From Nitrospirota bacterium (GTDB lineage Bacteria; Nitrospirota; Leptospirillia; Leptospirillales; Leptospirillaceae), in contig JAJYYA010000065.1 in NCBI GenBank assembly GCA_021801345.1, positions 42,892 through 106,891 of the forward strand: a stretch of DNA of 64,000 bases. Direction: 5' to 3'. Of this stretch, positions 34,927-44,692 are shown piece by piece (position 1 is the first letter of the stretch; each line of letters starts with the position of its first letter). Under the pieces are notes generated by a model, which was not told the DNA's origin, did no database searches, and saw only the letters and a program-made list of their open reading frames with translations. The position numbers were made by a program, and so were the translations under genes.

Positions 34927-35712
34927 GTGACCGCGTCACAGTCTCCCGCCATGGAGGCTCTCTTTCTCGGAACGGGAAGCTCGGTGGGCGTCCCCATGAT
35001 CGGATGCCGCTGCTCCGTTTGCCTCTCCCCAGACCGGAGAAACCATCGGACCCGCTCCTCCCTCCTCGTCAGCGCAAACGGGAAGAACATTCTCGTCGAC
35101 ACCTCTCCCGACCTGCGTCTTCAATCCCTGCGACATGGACTCGACCGAGTCGATGCCGTCGTCTATACCCACGCCCATGCCGACCATGTTCTGGGGCTCG
35201 ACGAGCTTCGGACCTTCAACTTCATCATGGGAAGAGAGATCCCGATCTATGCGCCGACTCCGGTTCTCGACCGGATTCGGGCGATGTTCGCCTATGCCTT
35301 TTCCGACGTGAACCGGGAAGGGGTGACGCGGCCCGATCTTGTGCCCCACCCCCTTGACGGGCCGATGGAGATCTTTGGCCTCCCCTTTCGTCCCTTCCTG
35401 GTGGAGCACGGCCCCACCCGGAACACGGCCCTCAGGATCGGGGATCTCGTCTATCTGACCGACTGCAACGCCGTTCTCCCGGAGGGGAAGACGGTCATGA
35501 AGGGGGCGAAGATCCTGATCGTCGGCGTGGTCCGCTACGAACCCCATCTCTCGCACTTCGGTCTCGATCAGGCGATCGCGGAGATCCGGGAGGTGTCCCC
35601 ACGGATGGCCTATATCACCCACATCTCCCACCGGATGGACCACGCGACGCTCGAAGCCGAGCTTCCCCCGGGGATTCGTCCCGCCTACGACGGTCTCCGG
35701 ATCCTTCTTTAG
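34927..35712 (+). CDS. PhnP-like MBL-fold phosphodiesterase
   Basis: 261 residues from GTG 34927 with GAGGGGAAAGGG upstream. GTGSSVGVPMIGCRCSVC includes the Cys-rich zinc loop of PhnP (GCxCxxC), followed by VYTHAHADHVLGLDEL (HxHxDH) and LTDCNAVLPE; C-terminal ITHISHRMDH. PhnP cleaves cyclic phosphoribosyl phosphates, but without other phn genes the role may be a general cyclic phosphodiesterase. It faces the MetH gene tail to tail. Confidence 0.85.
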   Translation: MTASQSPAMEALFLGTGSSVGVPMIGCRCSVCLSPDRRNHRTRSSLLVSANGKNILVDTSPDLRLQSLRHGLDRVDAVVYTHAHADHVLGLDELRTFNFIMGREIPIYAPTPVLDRIRAMFAYAFSDVNREGVTRPDLVPHPLDGPMEIFGLPFRPFLVEHGPTRNTALRIGDLVYLTDCNAVLPEGKTVMKGAKILIVGVVRYEPHLSHFGLDQAIAEIREVSPRMAYITHISHRMDHATLEAELPPGIRPAYDGLRILL

Positions 35713-38192
35713 ATCCCTTCCGGACCGGTCCCCGTTCCGACAAGGGCTGCGAGGATCCGCTCTGTGAGAGGAACCACCTCTCCCACATCCTTTCCGTACC
35801 CGTCCGCACCGATCTCCGTCGTAAACTTGGGCGTGACGACCGCCCCACCGACCATGACCTTGTAGGGAAGATTTCTCTCCCGGATCGCGTCCACCGCCAC
35901 CTTCATCTGGATCATCGTCGTTGTCATGAGGGCCGAGAGGGCTACGATCTGCGCCTCCTCCTTTTCTGCCGTCTCAAGAATCGTCTCGAGCGGCACGTTT
36001 CGACCGAGGTCGATGACCCGGTAGCCGAAGTTGCGGAGCATGAGGATGCAGATGTTCTTTCCGATATCGTGAATATCGCCCTTGACGGTGGCGAAGACGA
36101 TCGTTCCCTTGGGCTTTGTTGGGCCCTTGGCCTCAAGCAGGGGTTGCAGGACCTCGACACCCTTTTTCATGGTGTCGGCCCCGGCAATGAGGTGAGGGAT
36201 GAACTTCTGGCGGGCGCCGAAGAGGTCTCCGAGCTTTCTGATGGCGGGGGTCATCTGGTCGACGAAGATCTCGAAAGGGGCGGATCCTTCGGCGAGGGCC
36301 TGCGTCACGAGGGGGGCGATCGCCTCTCGCTCTCCTTCGATGATGGCGCGCTCGATCTTTTCCCGGGTCGTGAGCGGGGAGAGCGGGGCCTTTGGGTCGG
36401 AGGCGCCCGCCGTGCTCTGAGCCCCTTCCCCCCCCTTCTCGCCCTGGGGGACAAGGGGGGACCATCCGGCGGCCCGGTCGATAAATGTGCGGCATTCGGG
36501 GTCCCGCCCCGCAAAGAGGCTGGCCGCCGCCACCGTCTGGTGGAGGAGGGGGTCGTAGGGATCGCAGATGGCTCCGTCGAGGCCGGCGCCGATCGCCATG
36601 GCAAGGAATGTGTCGTGGACGGTCTTCCTCATGGGAAGGCCGAAGGAGACGTTCGAAAGGCCGACGATGGTCCGGGCGTTCCACTCCGACTTGAGAAGGC
36701 GGATCGTTTCGAGGGTCTGTCGGGAGGCTTCTTGGACGGCGCTGACGGTCAGGGCGAGAGTGTCGAAGACGATGTCCTCCGGTCGGAGGCCGAAGCGCTC
36801 TGCCGCCCGCAGGATCTTCTCCGCATTCTTCATCCGGTCCCCGGCCTTCTCCGGGATATCGTCGCCGGAGAGGAGGGCGATCACGGCCGCCCCGTAGCGT
36901 CGGATCAGGGGAAGAACCTCCTCGAGCCGCTCCTCTTCCGCATTGACGGAGTTGACGAGAGCCCGTCCCGGATAGATCCGGAGGCCGGCCTGGAGCGCCG
37001 AGGCGAAGGAACTGTCGATGACGAGGGGGGAAGAGACGACATTGCCGATGGCGATGACGGCCTTTTCCATCATCAGGGCTTCGTCGACGAGCGGCACTCC
37101 TACGTTGACGTCGAGAGCGTGGGCTCCGGCGGCCGTCTCCTTCCGGGCCTCCGCAACGATGAGGTCGGTGCGGCCTTCGGCGATCGCTTCGGAGAAAAGC
37201 CTCTTGCCTGTGGGGTTGATCTTCTCGCCGATAAGGACAAAGGGGACTCCTGCCCCAATGGGCACGACGCTGGTTCGGGAGGCGATGCGGGTGTGGGGGC
37301 TTTTCGTTCTCGGTCGTGGTCTTGTTCCCTTGAGCCTCTTTGAGATCATGCGGATGTATTCGGGGGTCGTCCCGCAGCAGCCGCCGATGATGTTGGCTCC
37401 GGCTTCGACGAAGGCGGGGGCAAATGACGCCATCTCCTCGGCCCCGGAAGGATAGACGGTCTTCCCGTCGCGATGAATCGGAAGTCCGGCGTTGGGCTCG
37501 ATCCCCAGATAGGTATGGGTGGCACGACCAAGGCGTTCGAGAACCGGCACCATGGCCTCCGGCCCCACCGAACAGTTGAGTCCCATGATCTCGACCGAGA
37601 AGCCTTCGAGAACGGCGGCGACCGTCTCGGGGTCGGATCCGGAGTCGGTGATTCCGTCGGCGTTGTAGGTCATGAAGGCCATGATGGGAAGGCGGGGAGC
37701 CCCCTCGCGGACTCCGATCAGGGCGGCCCGCATCTCCTGGATGTCGAACATCGTTTCGATGGCGATCAGGTCGACCCCGGCAGCGGCGAGGAGGGAGGCC
37801 TGCTCGCGGAAGATCGCCACCGCCTCCTCGAAGGTGGTGTCTCCGAAGGGGGCGATGGTCGAGCCGAAAGGCCCGATGTCTCCGGCGACGTAGGCCTTTC
37901 CCGCGGCGGCCCGGCGGGCGAGATCGACCCCGGCCGCATTGATCTCCCGGATCTTGCCTTCGGCCTGGTATTCGGCGAGTCTTCGGCGGGAGGCGCCGAA
38001 GGTGTTGGTGAGCAGGATGTCGGAGCCTGCGGCCCGGTACTCGGCGTGGACGGCCTGAATGTCCTGAGGACGCTCGAGGTTCCAGAGGTCGGGAGCGTAG
38101 CCGGGGGGGAGACCCCGGCCTTGCAGAAGGGCTCCCATGGAGCCGTCGAGAATCAGGATGTCCTGTTTGAGACGTTCGAGAAGGGGGGTCAA
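35709..38192 (-). CDS. metH: Cobalamin-dependent methionine synthase without the activation domain
   Basis: 827 residues from TTG 38192, which overlaps the upstream stop as TTGA. Residues ~1-300: homocysteine methyltransferase with the zinc Cys motifs GLNCSVG and GGCCGTTPE; ~320-570: pterin-binding domain (IGEKINPTGK, DVNVGVPLVDEA); ~635-725: cap helices; ~730-827: cobalamin-binding domain with GDIHDIGKNI (DxHxxG). The enzyme ends where full-length MetH would continue into its SAM-binding reactivation domain. That domain is encoded by the preceding gene. Confidence 0.92.
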   Translation of the reverse strand: MTPLLERLKQDILILDGSMGALLQGRGLPPGYAPDLWNLERPQDIQAVHAEYRAAGSDILLTNTFGASRRRLAEYQAEGKIREINAAGVDLARRAAAGKAYVAGDIGPFGSTIAPFGDTTFEEAVAIFREQASLLAAAGVDLIAIETMFDIQEMRAALIGVREGAPRLPIMAFMTYNADGITDSGSDPETVAAVLEGFSVEIMGLNCSVGPEAMVPVLERLGRATHTYLGIEPNAGLPIHRDGKTVYPSGAEEMASFAPAFVEAGANIIGGCCGTTPEYIRMISKRLKGTRPRPRTKSPHTRIASRTSVVPIGAGVPFVLIGEKINPTGKRLFSEAIAEGRTDLIVAEARKETAAGAHALDVNVGVPLVDEALMMEKAVIAIGNVVSSPLVIDSSFASALQAGLRIYPGRALVNSVNAEEERLEEVLPLIRRYGAAVIALLSGDDIPEKAGDRMKNAEKILRAAERFGLRPEDIVFDTLALTVSAVQEASRQTLETIRLLKSEWNARTIVGLSNVSFGLPMRKTVHDTFLAMAIGAGLDGAICDPYDPLLHQTVAAASLFAGRDPECRTFIDRAAGWSPLVPQGEKGGEGAQSTAGASDPKAPLSPLTTREKIERAIIEGEREAIAPLVTQALAEGSAPFEIFVDQMTPAIRKLGDLFGARQKFIPHLIAGADTMKKGVEVLQPLLEAKGPTKPKGTIVFATVKGDIHDIGKNICILMLRNFGYRVIDLGRNVPLETILETAEKEEAQIVALSALMTTTMIQMKVAVDAIRERNLPYKVMVGGAVVTPKFTTEIGADGYGKDVGEVVPLTERILAALVGTGTGPEGI

Positions 38193-38875
38193 GAGTCGCT
38201 CTCCGGTTCGGGGGACGGTTGGGGGCCTGTTCCGGGCTTCTGCCATCCGATGACGGCAGAGATGGACAGGCGGGGGATCATGATATAGGCCTCGTTAAGG
38301 GCGATGCCGATCTTTCGGGACTCGGTGAGGGCCATGACTTCGGTTTGAGAGGAGAGGGGCCAGTCCCCGTAGCCGACGCCGAAGCGGTAGGTCCGCTGAT
38401 ATCCTGCGCGGACGATCTCCCTTTCGAGCATTCTGTCGAGCCAGATGCCCATGTAGTCGGCCATCCATGCCCCGACGCGCTCAAGAAAGTAGGCGTGGGC
38501 CGGCTCGGGGCCGGAAAGCCGGTCGACCTCCGTCTCGATCTTCGGGCCGATGGTCGCCACGATCAGGGAGGCGTAGTCGCAATGGCGGAGAAGTTTGACC
38601 ATCTTCTGTCCGACGAAGAGCGTCTCGCTCTCCCGGGTCAGGACCCGGTTCTCCTCGACCTTCGTGATTGCGAGAGTCCTGTACACTCCCTGGCCCTCGA
38701 TCATCCGGTACCCCTCTTCGATCGCCTGGCCGATCGCCCGCTCCATGGCCGGTTCGTTCAGCTCGGACAGAGAGGATTTCTTCGGAATGCGCATCTCCCG
38801 AAGAATCTGCCGCTCCTCGATCTCAAAGGGAATGTTGTGAAAAAAGAGGGGATGACCCAGGCGGATTGCCGGCAT
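38189..38875 (-). CDS. Free-standing methionine synthase activation domain protein
   Basis: 228 residues from ATG 38875 (AAAGGATACG upstream). It carries the MetH reactivation signature GVGYGDWPLSSQ, and YIMIPRLSISAVIGW near the C-terminus, and no catalytic domains. It is followed by the truncated MetH with a TTGA overlap. The pair therefore reconstitutes a complete methionine synthase from two polypeptides. Short ATP- or SAM-binding regions cannot be verified by eye. Confidence 0.85.
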   Translation of the reverse strand: MPAIRLGHPLFFHNIPFEIEERQILREMRIPKKSSLSELNEPAMERAIGQAIEEGYRMIEGQGVYRTLAITKVEENRVLTRESETLFVGQKMVKLLRHCDYASLIVATIGPKIETEVDRLSGPEPAHAYFLERVGAWMADYMGIWLDRMLEREIVRAGYQRTYRFGVGYGDWPLSSQTEVMALTESRKIGIALNEAYIMIPRLSISAVIGWQKPGTGPQPSPEPESDS

Positions 38876-39049
38876 CGTATCCTTTCGCTCGTTATGATGG
38901 AGAAGAGCTCCTGTGGTTTCGACGGGTCCCAACGACGGGGCGGGACCATCATATCACAGGACAGGTGCCGAATCCTCACGCATGAGCCTCTCCCTTGCAG
39001 GGCGCTCATATCGGGGAGCTCCCCCTTGGGAACAAGCCCGTGAACAAGA
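38876..39049. other. Leader of the methionine synthase operon
   Basis: No gene. I looked on the minus strand for SAM-I, SAH and cobalamin riboswitch motifs and did not find them. Confidence 0.4.
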
Positions 39050-39094
39050 AAGGGACCGTCCCCCCACACTCGAAATCGAGAGTCGGAGACGGTC
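39050..39094 (-). terminator. Rho-independent terminator of thiC
   Basis: A long inverted repeat: GGGACCGTC at one end and GACGGTCCC at the other, with an inner stem around CGATTTCG, followed on the minus strand by TTTCTTGTT. It sits about 80 bases downstream of the thiC stop. Confidence 0.75.
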
Positions 39095-39175
39095 CCGAGA
39101 GGCCTATGAATATCTTCGCCGTCTAAGAGAAAAAATCCGCCTTGCCTCTTTGAGGTGGCACCCCCGACTTTTGGG

Positions 39176-41207
<2,032 letters not shown>

Positions 41208-41564
41208 TTACCCAGCTTTTCGAAAATGCATGTCCACGTGGATGTCTATGAAGGGGCAGAGCACCCCCCCGCGGGCCGTGCGTTCCACCAGGCCGAGTTC
41301 CTCCAGGACCGACACATCCTCGTGGACCCGCTTCACATCCCGGCCTGCCCTGCGAGCCAGTTCCCGCACGGAAAGTGCGCCCGCGCCCATCAAAAGACCC
41401 ATTAAGACCCATCGACGCGAGGTCATCCTTCCAAAAAATATCTCGGGCGTCTCGAAGTTCAGAGTTTCCCCCTGGTAAATAGACGCCTGTGCCGCCCCGG
41501 ACGCAGCCCGCAGCGCCTCTTTCCAGTCCGGCCGAACGGTAATCGTCAGCGTGCGTTTCTCCAT
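41208..41564 (-). CDS. TumA-like HTH antitoxin
   Basis: 118 residues from ATG 41564 (GGGGAGGTGG upstream), starting 19 bases inside the end of the TumE-like gene. N-terminal ~40 residues are a strand-rich part (EKRTLTITVRPDWKEALRAA); then a winged helix LMGAGALSVRELARRAGRDVKRVHEDVSVLEELGLV with a recognition helix, of the HVO_A0114/MarR-like type paired with TumE. It should neutralise the toxin and bind the palindrome at the start of the toxin gene. Confidence 0.78.
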   Translation of the reverse strand: MEKRTLTITVRPDWKEALRAASGAAQASIYQGETLNFETPEIFFGRMTSRRWVLMGLLMGAGALSVRELARRAGRDVKRVHEDVSVLEELGLVERTARGGVLCPFIDIHVDMHFRKAG

Positions 41565-41833
41565 CGTTCCACCTCCCCGATAAAATCCTCTATCAGCCGA
41601 TCCACATCGGTAAAAATATAGGGACGTTCTTTTCCTTCGACGTGGCAGTGGTCGCCCTTGCCACGTTCGTTGTTGAAGCCGATAATCCTCTCGCCGTTTG
41701 CGACGAACGCCAAGCGGTACTTGAAGGGGTGGTTGCATGGGGGGACCGGTTCGACCAACCTCCAGACCACCATTTCCATCAGGTCGCCTTCCGGAGAAAT
41801 ATCCTTGAAACGGGTGATCAGTCTTGCTGTCAT
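41546..41833 (-). CDS. TumE-family toxin (DUF6516)
   Basis: 95 residues beginning MTARLITRFKDISPEGDLMEMVVW. The family core is present: LVEPVPPCNHPFKYRLAFV, GFNNERGKGDHCHVEGKERPYIFTD and a C-terminal helix IEDFIGEVERW. The GKGDHxH block is the most conserved part of TumE proteins, whose activity is reported as a toxin but with little mechanistic data known to me. It overlaps the antitoxin gene by 19 bases. The promoter predicts that the mRNA begins at or next to the ATG. Confidence 0.8.
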   Translation of the reverse strand: MTARLITRFKDISPEGDLMEMVVWRLVEPVPPCNHPFKYRLAFVANGERIIGFNNERGKGDHCHVEGKERPYIFTDVDRLIEDFIGEVERWRNAR

Positions 41834-41853
41834 GTTGTCTATTTTGACAACAT
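41832..41853. promoter_or_regulatory. Palindromic operator over the TumE start codon
   Basis: Perfect 8-bp inverted repeats ATGTTGTC and GACAACAT separated by 6 bases, including the toxin ATG and the -10 box. This fits autorepression by the TumA-like protein. Confidence 0.65.
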
Positions 41854-41869
41854 ATTGGGGTGGCGTCAA
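41841..41869 (-). promoter_or_regulatory. Promoter of the TumE-TumA operon
   Basis: Minus-strand TTGACG (41869-41864), 17-base spacer, CAAAAT (41846-41841). A start 7 bases downstream gives base 41834, one base before the ATG. Confidence 0.55.
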
Positions 41870-42679
41870 GAGAATCGGGGCTTCGGGAGAGATGTTGCAA
41901 GTTTTCCTGTTTTGCCCAGTCCAGATCTGTGATTTGGGTGTCGGCCGGAAGAATCGCCTCCGCCGTGGCACCGACCGGTCCCGGTCCACCTTCATTCTCT
42001 GCCGCGGTCACTCTCTTAACGCCTGTCAACCATCGACGGAATGCTGCTCTTCTCATTGGATCATCCTCCTCATCCAAGCCTGCGCCCGCTTTCGCAACCT
42101 GCAACATCCAATGGCACGCAGAGCCTTTTTTGACCCTCCGGATCAGGGTGTCCTATCCCGAATTTCCTTGCAGAATCCGGTTGTTTGGATTAGAATCGAG
42201 GTGTCGGAAATCGGAGTCGGCCCTGCCGGTTCCCTTCCTTTTTCGACCTTGTGTGCGGGGGGGCGGAACGGCTCTCCCCGACGGCCACCGGCTTCACCGG
42301 AAACGGTGGGATCCGAAGGGCGTTCGGCGTGCCGAACGGCCCCGTTCTCCGGGCCTGTGGAGATGGTCGCGACGGTGCGGGCATTTCGATAACGTCTCTT
42401 CGGGGCGGTGGGCTCCGATGCTCCGAGAGCTTTGCCTCCCGGACCCCGATGGCGTCCGGATGCCGGATCCGCTTGGAGAAGTCCCGGGCCATTCGGCCGG
42501 TGAAGGGGGACCGGCCCCTGACGGAGAGAGTCGGAGACCGCATTTGTGAGATTGCAGGGAGAGAGTCGCAGGCCCCCGAGGGTGAGGACGGGCCCTCATG
42601 GCTTTTAAATCGAGAATCCGGTCCTTCGGCTCCGGGAGCCCTGTCTCCCCGGCTTCGAAGGGCCAGTGTGGAGGACAGA
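41870..42679. other. Divergent region and leader of the SQR operon
   Basis: About 810 bases without a convincing gene. Long frames exist on both strands but they are high-GC shadows: their amino-acid content is Arg/Pro/Ser rich and no ribosome site fits. It contains the SQR promoter (42168-42196) and leaves a leader of about 480 bases before ATG 42680. Confidence 0.45.
42168..42196 (+). promoter_or_regulatory. Promoter of the SQR-DUF1641 operon
   Basis: TTGCAG (42168-42173), 17-base spacer, TAGAAT (42191-42196). Confidence 0.55.
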
Positions 42680-43819
42680 ATGGCGAAGAAAATCGTGATT
42701 TTGGGCGGAGGCGTCGCCGGAACAATCGTGGCCAATCAGCTTGCGAGAAAAATCCCCGGCGAGCTTCGCTCCCGGGAGGTCTCGATTACCCAGATCGGCA
42801 ATACCGACACGCACACTTACCAGCCGGGCTGGCTCTACATTCCCTTCGACCTGTCCCGTCCCGAGGAGCTCAAGCGGCCCCAGCGTTCCCTTCTCGATCC
42901 CTCGATCACCTTCGTCCAGGATACGATCGCGAAGATCGACGTCAAGGCGCAGAAGCTGACATCGAAGGAGGGGAAGGAGACGTCTTACGACATTCTCGTC
43001 ATCGCGACGGGATCGGTTCCCCGTCCGGATCTCACCCCGGGACTTGCCGAAGCCGGACACTGGTTCCACACCGAGGAGGGAGCGATCAAGCTTCGCGATG
43101 CCCTGCGAGCCTTCTCCGGGGGCCGGATCGTCATCTCGATGGGCGTTCCCCACAAGTGTCCCGTGGCTCCCGTCGAAGTGACCCTGATGCTCGACGAGTA
43201 CCTCAGAAAGCGCGGTCTCCGCGAAAAGACCGAGATCACCTACACCTACCCGGTGGGCGCGGTCCACACCATTCCCGCCGTCGCCAAGTGGGGAGCCCAG
43301 GTCTTCGAGGAGCGGGGGATCAAGTACGAGGTCTTCTTCAACATGAAGGAGGTCGATGCCAAGAACAAGATCGTCCACAGCATGGAGGGGAGCCAGCTCC
43401 CTTTCGATCTTCTCATCACCATCCCCCAGCACCGCGGCGCCCAGGTCATCCTCGACTCGGGTCTCGGCGAGGGAGGATGGATCCCCACCAACAAGGAGAC
43501 GCTTCAGATGGAGGGGACGGAGAACGTCTTCGTCGTGGGCGACACCACCAACCTTCCCGTCTCCAAGGCCGGATCGACCGCCCACTTCTCCGCAGACGTC
43601 CTCGTCGAGAACGTGGTCGATCTTCTCTCCGGCCAAAAGCCGTCCCACAAGTATGACGGGAAGGTCTTCTGCTTCATCGAGACCGGACGCAACCAGGCGA
43701 GCTATATCTCCTTCAACTACACCACGCCACCTTCGCCTCCCACGCCGACCACGATGGTCCACTGGCTCAAGATTTCTTACAACAAGATGTACTGGCTGAC
43801 CTCGAGAGGCATTCTATAG
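42680..43819 (+). CDS. Sulfide:quinone reductase-like flavoprotein
   Basis: 379 residues from ATG 42680 with GGAGG upstream. FAD-binding GGGVAG at the N-terminus, IATGSVPRPD in the middle, and VVGDTTNLPVSKAG for the second FAD contact. Cys160 (HKCPVAP) and Cys331 (FCFIETG) are the only Cys residues and lie where SQR carries its sulfide-reactive pair; the third SQR Cys is absent. It probably reduces quinone with sulfide or another sulfur compound. The DUF1641 gene follows 9 bases later and may help membrane attachment. Confidence 0.85.
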   Translation: MAKKIVILGGGVAGTIVANQLARKIPGELRSREVSITQIGNTDTHTYQPGWLYIPFDLSRPEELKRPQRSLLDPSITFVQDTIAKIDVKAQKLTSKEGKETSYDILVIATGSVPRPDLTPGLAEAGHWFHTEEGAIKLRDALRAFSGGRIVISMGVPHKCPVAPVEVTLMLDEYLRKRGLREKTEITYTYPVGAVHTIPAVAKWGAQVFEERGIKYEVFFNMKEVDAKNKIVHSMEGSQLPFDLLITIPQHRGAQVILDSGLGEGGWIPTNKETLQMEGTENVFVVGDTTNLPVSKAGSTAHFSADVLVENVVDLLSGQKPSHKYDGKVFCFIETGRNQASYISFNYTTPPSPPTPTTMVHWLKISYNKMYWLTSRGIL

Positions 43820-43828
43820 GAGAGCGCG

Positions 43829-44581
43829 ATGGGAGAAGAATCACGGACAGACGCCCTCAAGTTGCGACTTGAGGAGCCGGCGACTCAGGATCTTCTCTTG
43901 AAGATCCTCGATCGCCTCGATACGCTGACCGAGACGGTGACGGGCATGAAGGCTCTCACCGATATCGGATCGAATCAGATGGTGGAACGCCTTGCCGAGT
44001 CGGCCGAACGGGCAGTGACCCTGCTCGACCGCGCCTCCGATCCGGCAATCATTGCCGTCCTCGAAAAGCTCCGGCAGGTGGAGGGGGTGATTCCGGCCCT
44101 CGAGCGGCTGGCCCCTCTCGTCTCTTCGGGGGGGCTGGACATTTTGGTGGAGGTAGGAACCGCCGCCGCGGCCGTCAACCGGCTGATGACCGACGGCCTT
44201 CTCGAACGTCTTGTCGTCCAGGTCGAGCAGGCGAGCCAAATGATCGAGCAGCTGAAGGCGCTGCCGATCGAACGGATCGGTACGGCCGTTCAACGGCTGG
44301 ACCAGGTCGGGGCCTTCGAGACGATGCCCGACGTTGCCGCCGGTGTTGTGGCGCTGACCCGCATCGTCAACGACCAGTTTGTCGAGCGTCTCATGGTGAC
44401 CCTCGAGCACTGGGTCTCTGAGGTCGAAATCCTTTACTCGGCTGTCAATCACGTCTCCGACAGCGAGAGGACCGGTTCGGGCATCATGGGGATGATCTCC
44501 CTGCTGGGAGATGCCGAGAACCAGAAGGCGATCCTCACCGGCCTCGAACTTGTGAAGGCGATTCGCGCCGCCCGGCGCTGA
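43829..44581 (+). CDS. DUF1641 domain protein
   Basis: 250 residues, ATG 43829. Almost all-helical with alternating hydrophobic heptads (LLKILDRLDTLTETV, LLERLVVQVEQASQMIEQLK), and a Gly-rich C-terminal segment (GSGIMGMISLLGD) typical of DUF1641. Family members occur next to SQR-like and formate dehydrogenase genes; their role is thought to be structural. Followed by a clear terminator. Confidence 0.82.
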   Translation: MGEESRTDALKLRLEEPATQDLLLKILDRLDTLTETVTGMKALTDIGSNQMVERLAESAERAVTLLDRASDPAIIAVLEKLRQVEGVIPALERLAPLVSSGGLDILVEVGTAAAAVNRLMTDGLLERLVVQVEQASQMIEQLKALPIERIGTAVQRLDQVGAFETMPDVAAGVVALTRIVNDQFVERLMVTLEHWVSEVEILYSAVNHVSDSERTGSGIMGMISLLGDAENQKAILTGLELVKAIRAARR

Positions 44582-44600
44582 GCCGGTTTTTCTTTGTGAA

Positions 44601-44635
44601 AGGGGAGGGGCCCAAGGGGTCGCCTCCCCTTTTTT
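44601..44635 (+). terminator. Rho-independent terminator of the SQR operon
   Basis: AGGGGAGG and CCTCCCCT arms with a 14-base loop, followed by TTTTTT, 20 bases after the DUF1641 stop. Confidence 0.85.
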
Positions 44636-44692
44636 ATGATTTTCTTTCGCCTCGATGGGCGGGAGTGTTCGTCTCTTTGACAGGAGGGCAGA

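Noticed and set aside
36069..37343. 424-codon plus-strand frame over metH
   Set aside because: Antisense shadow; low-complexity Gly/Asp/Arg composition.
38876..39049. Possible cobalamin, SAM or SAH riboswitch before the methionine synthase genes
   Set aside because: Conserved core bases of these riboswitches were not found by eye.
41850..42107. N-terminal extension of the TumA frame or separate gene
   Set aside because: No family resemblance or ribosome site; TumA has a strong start at 41564.
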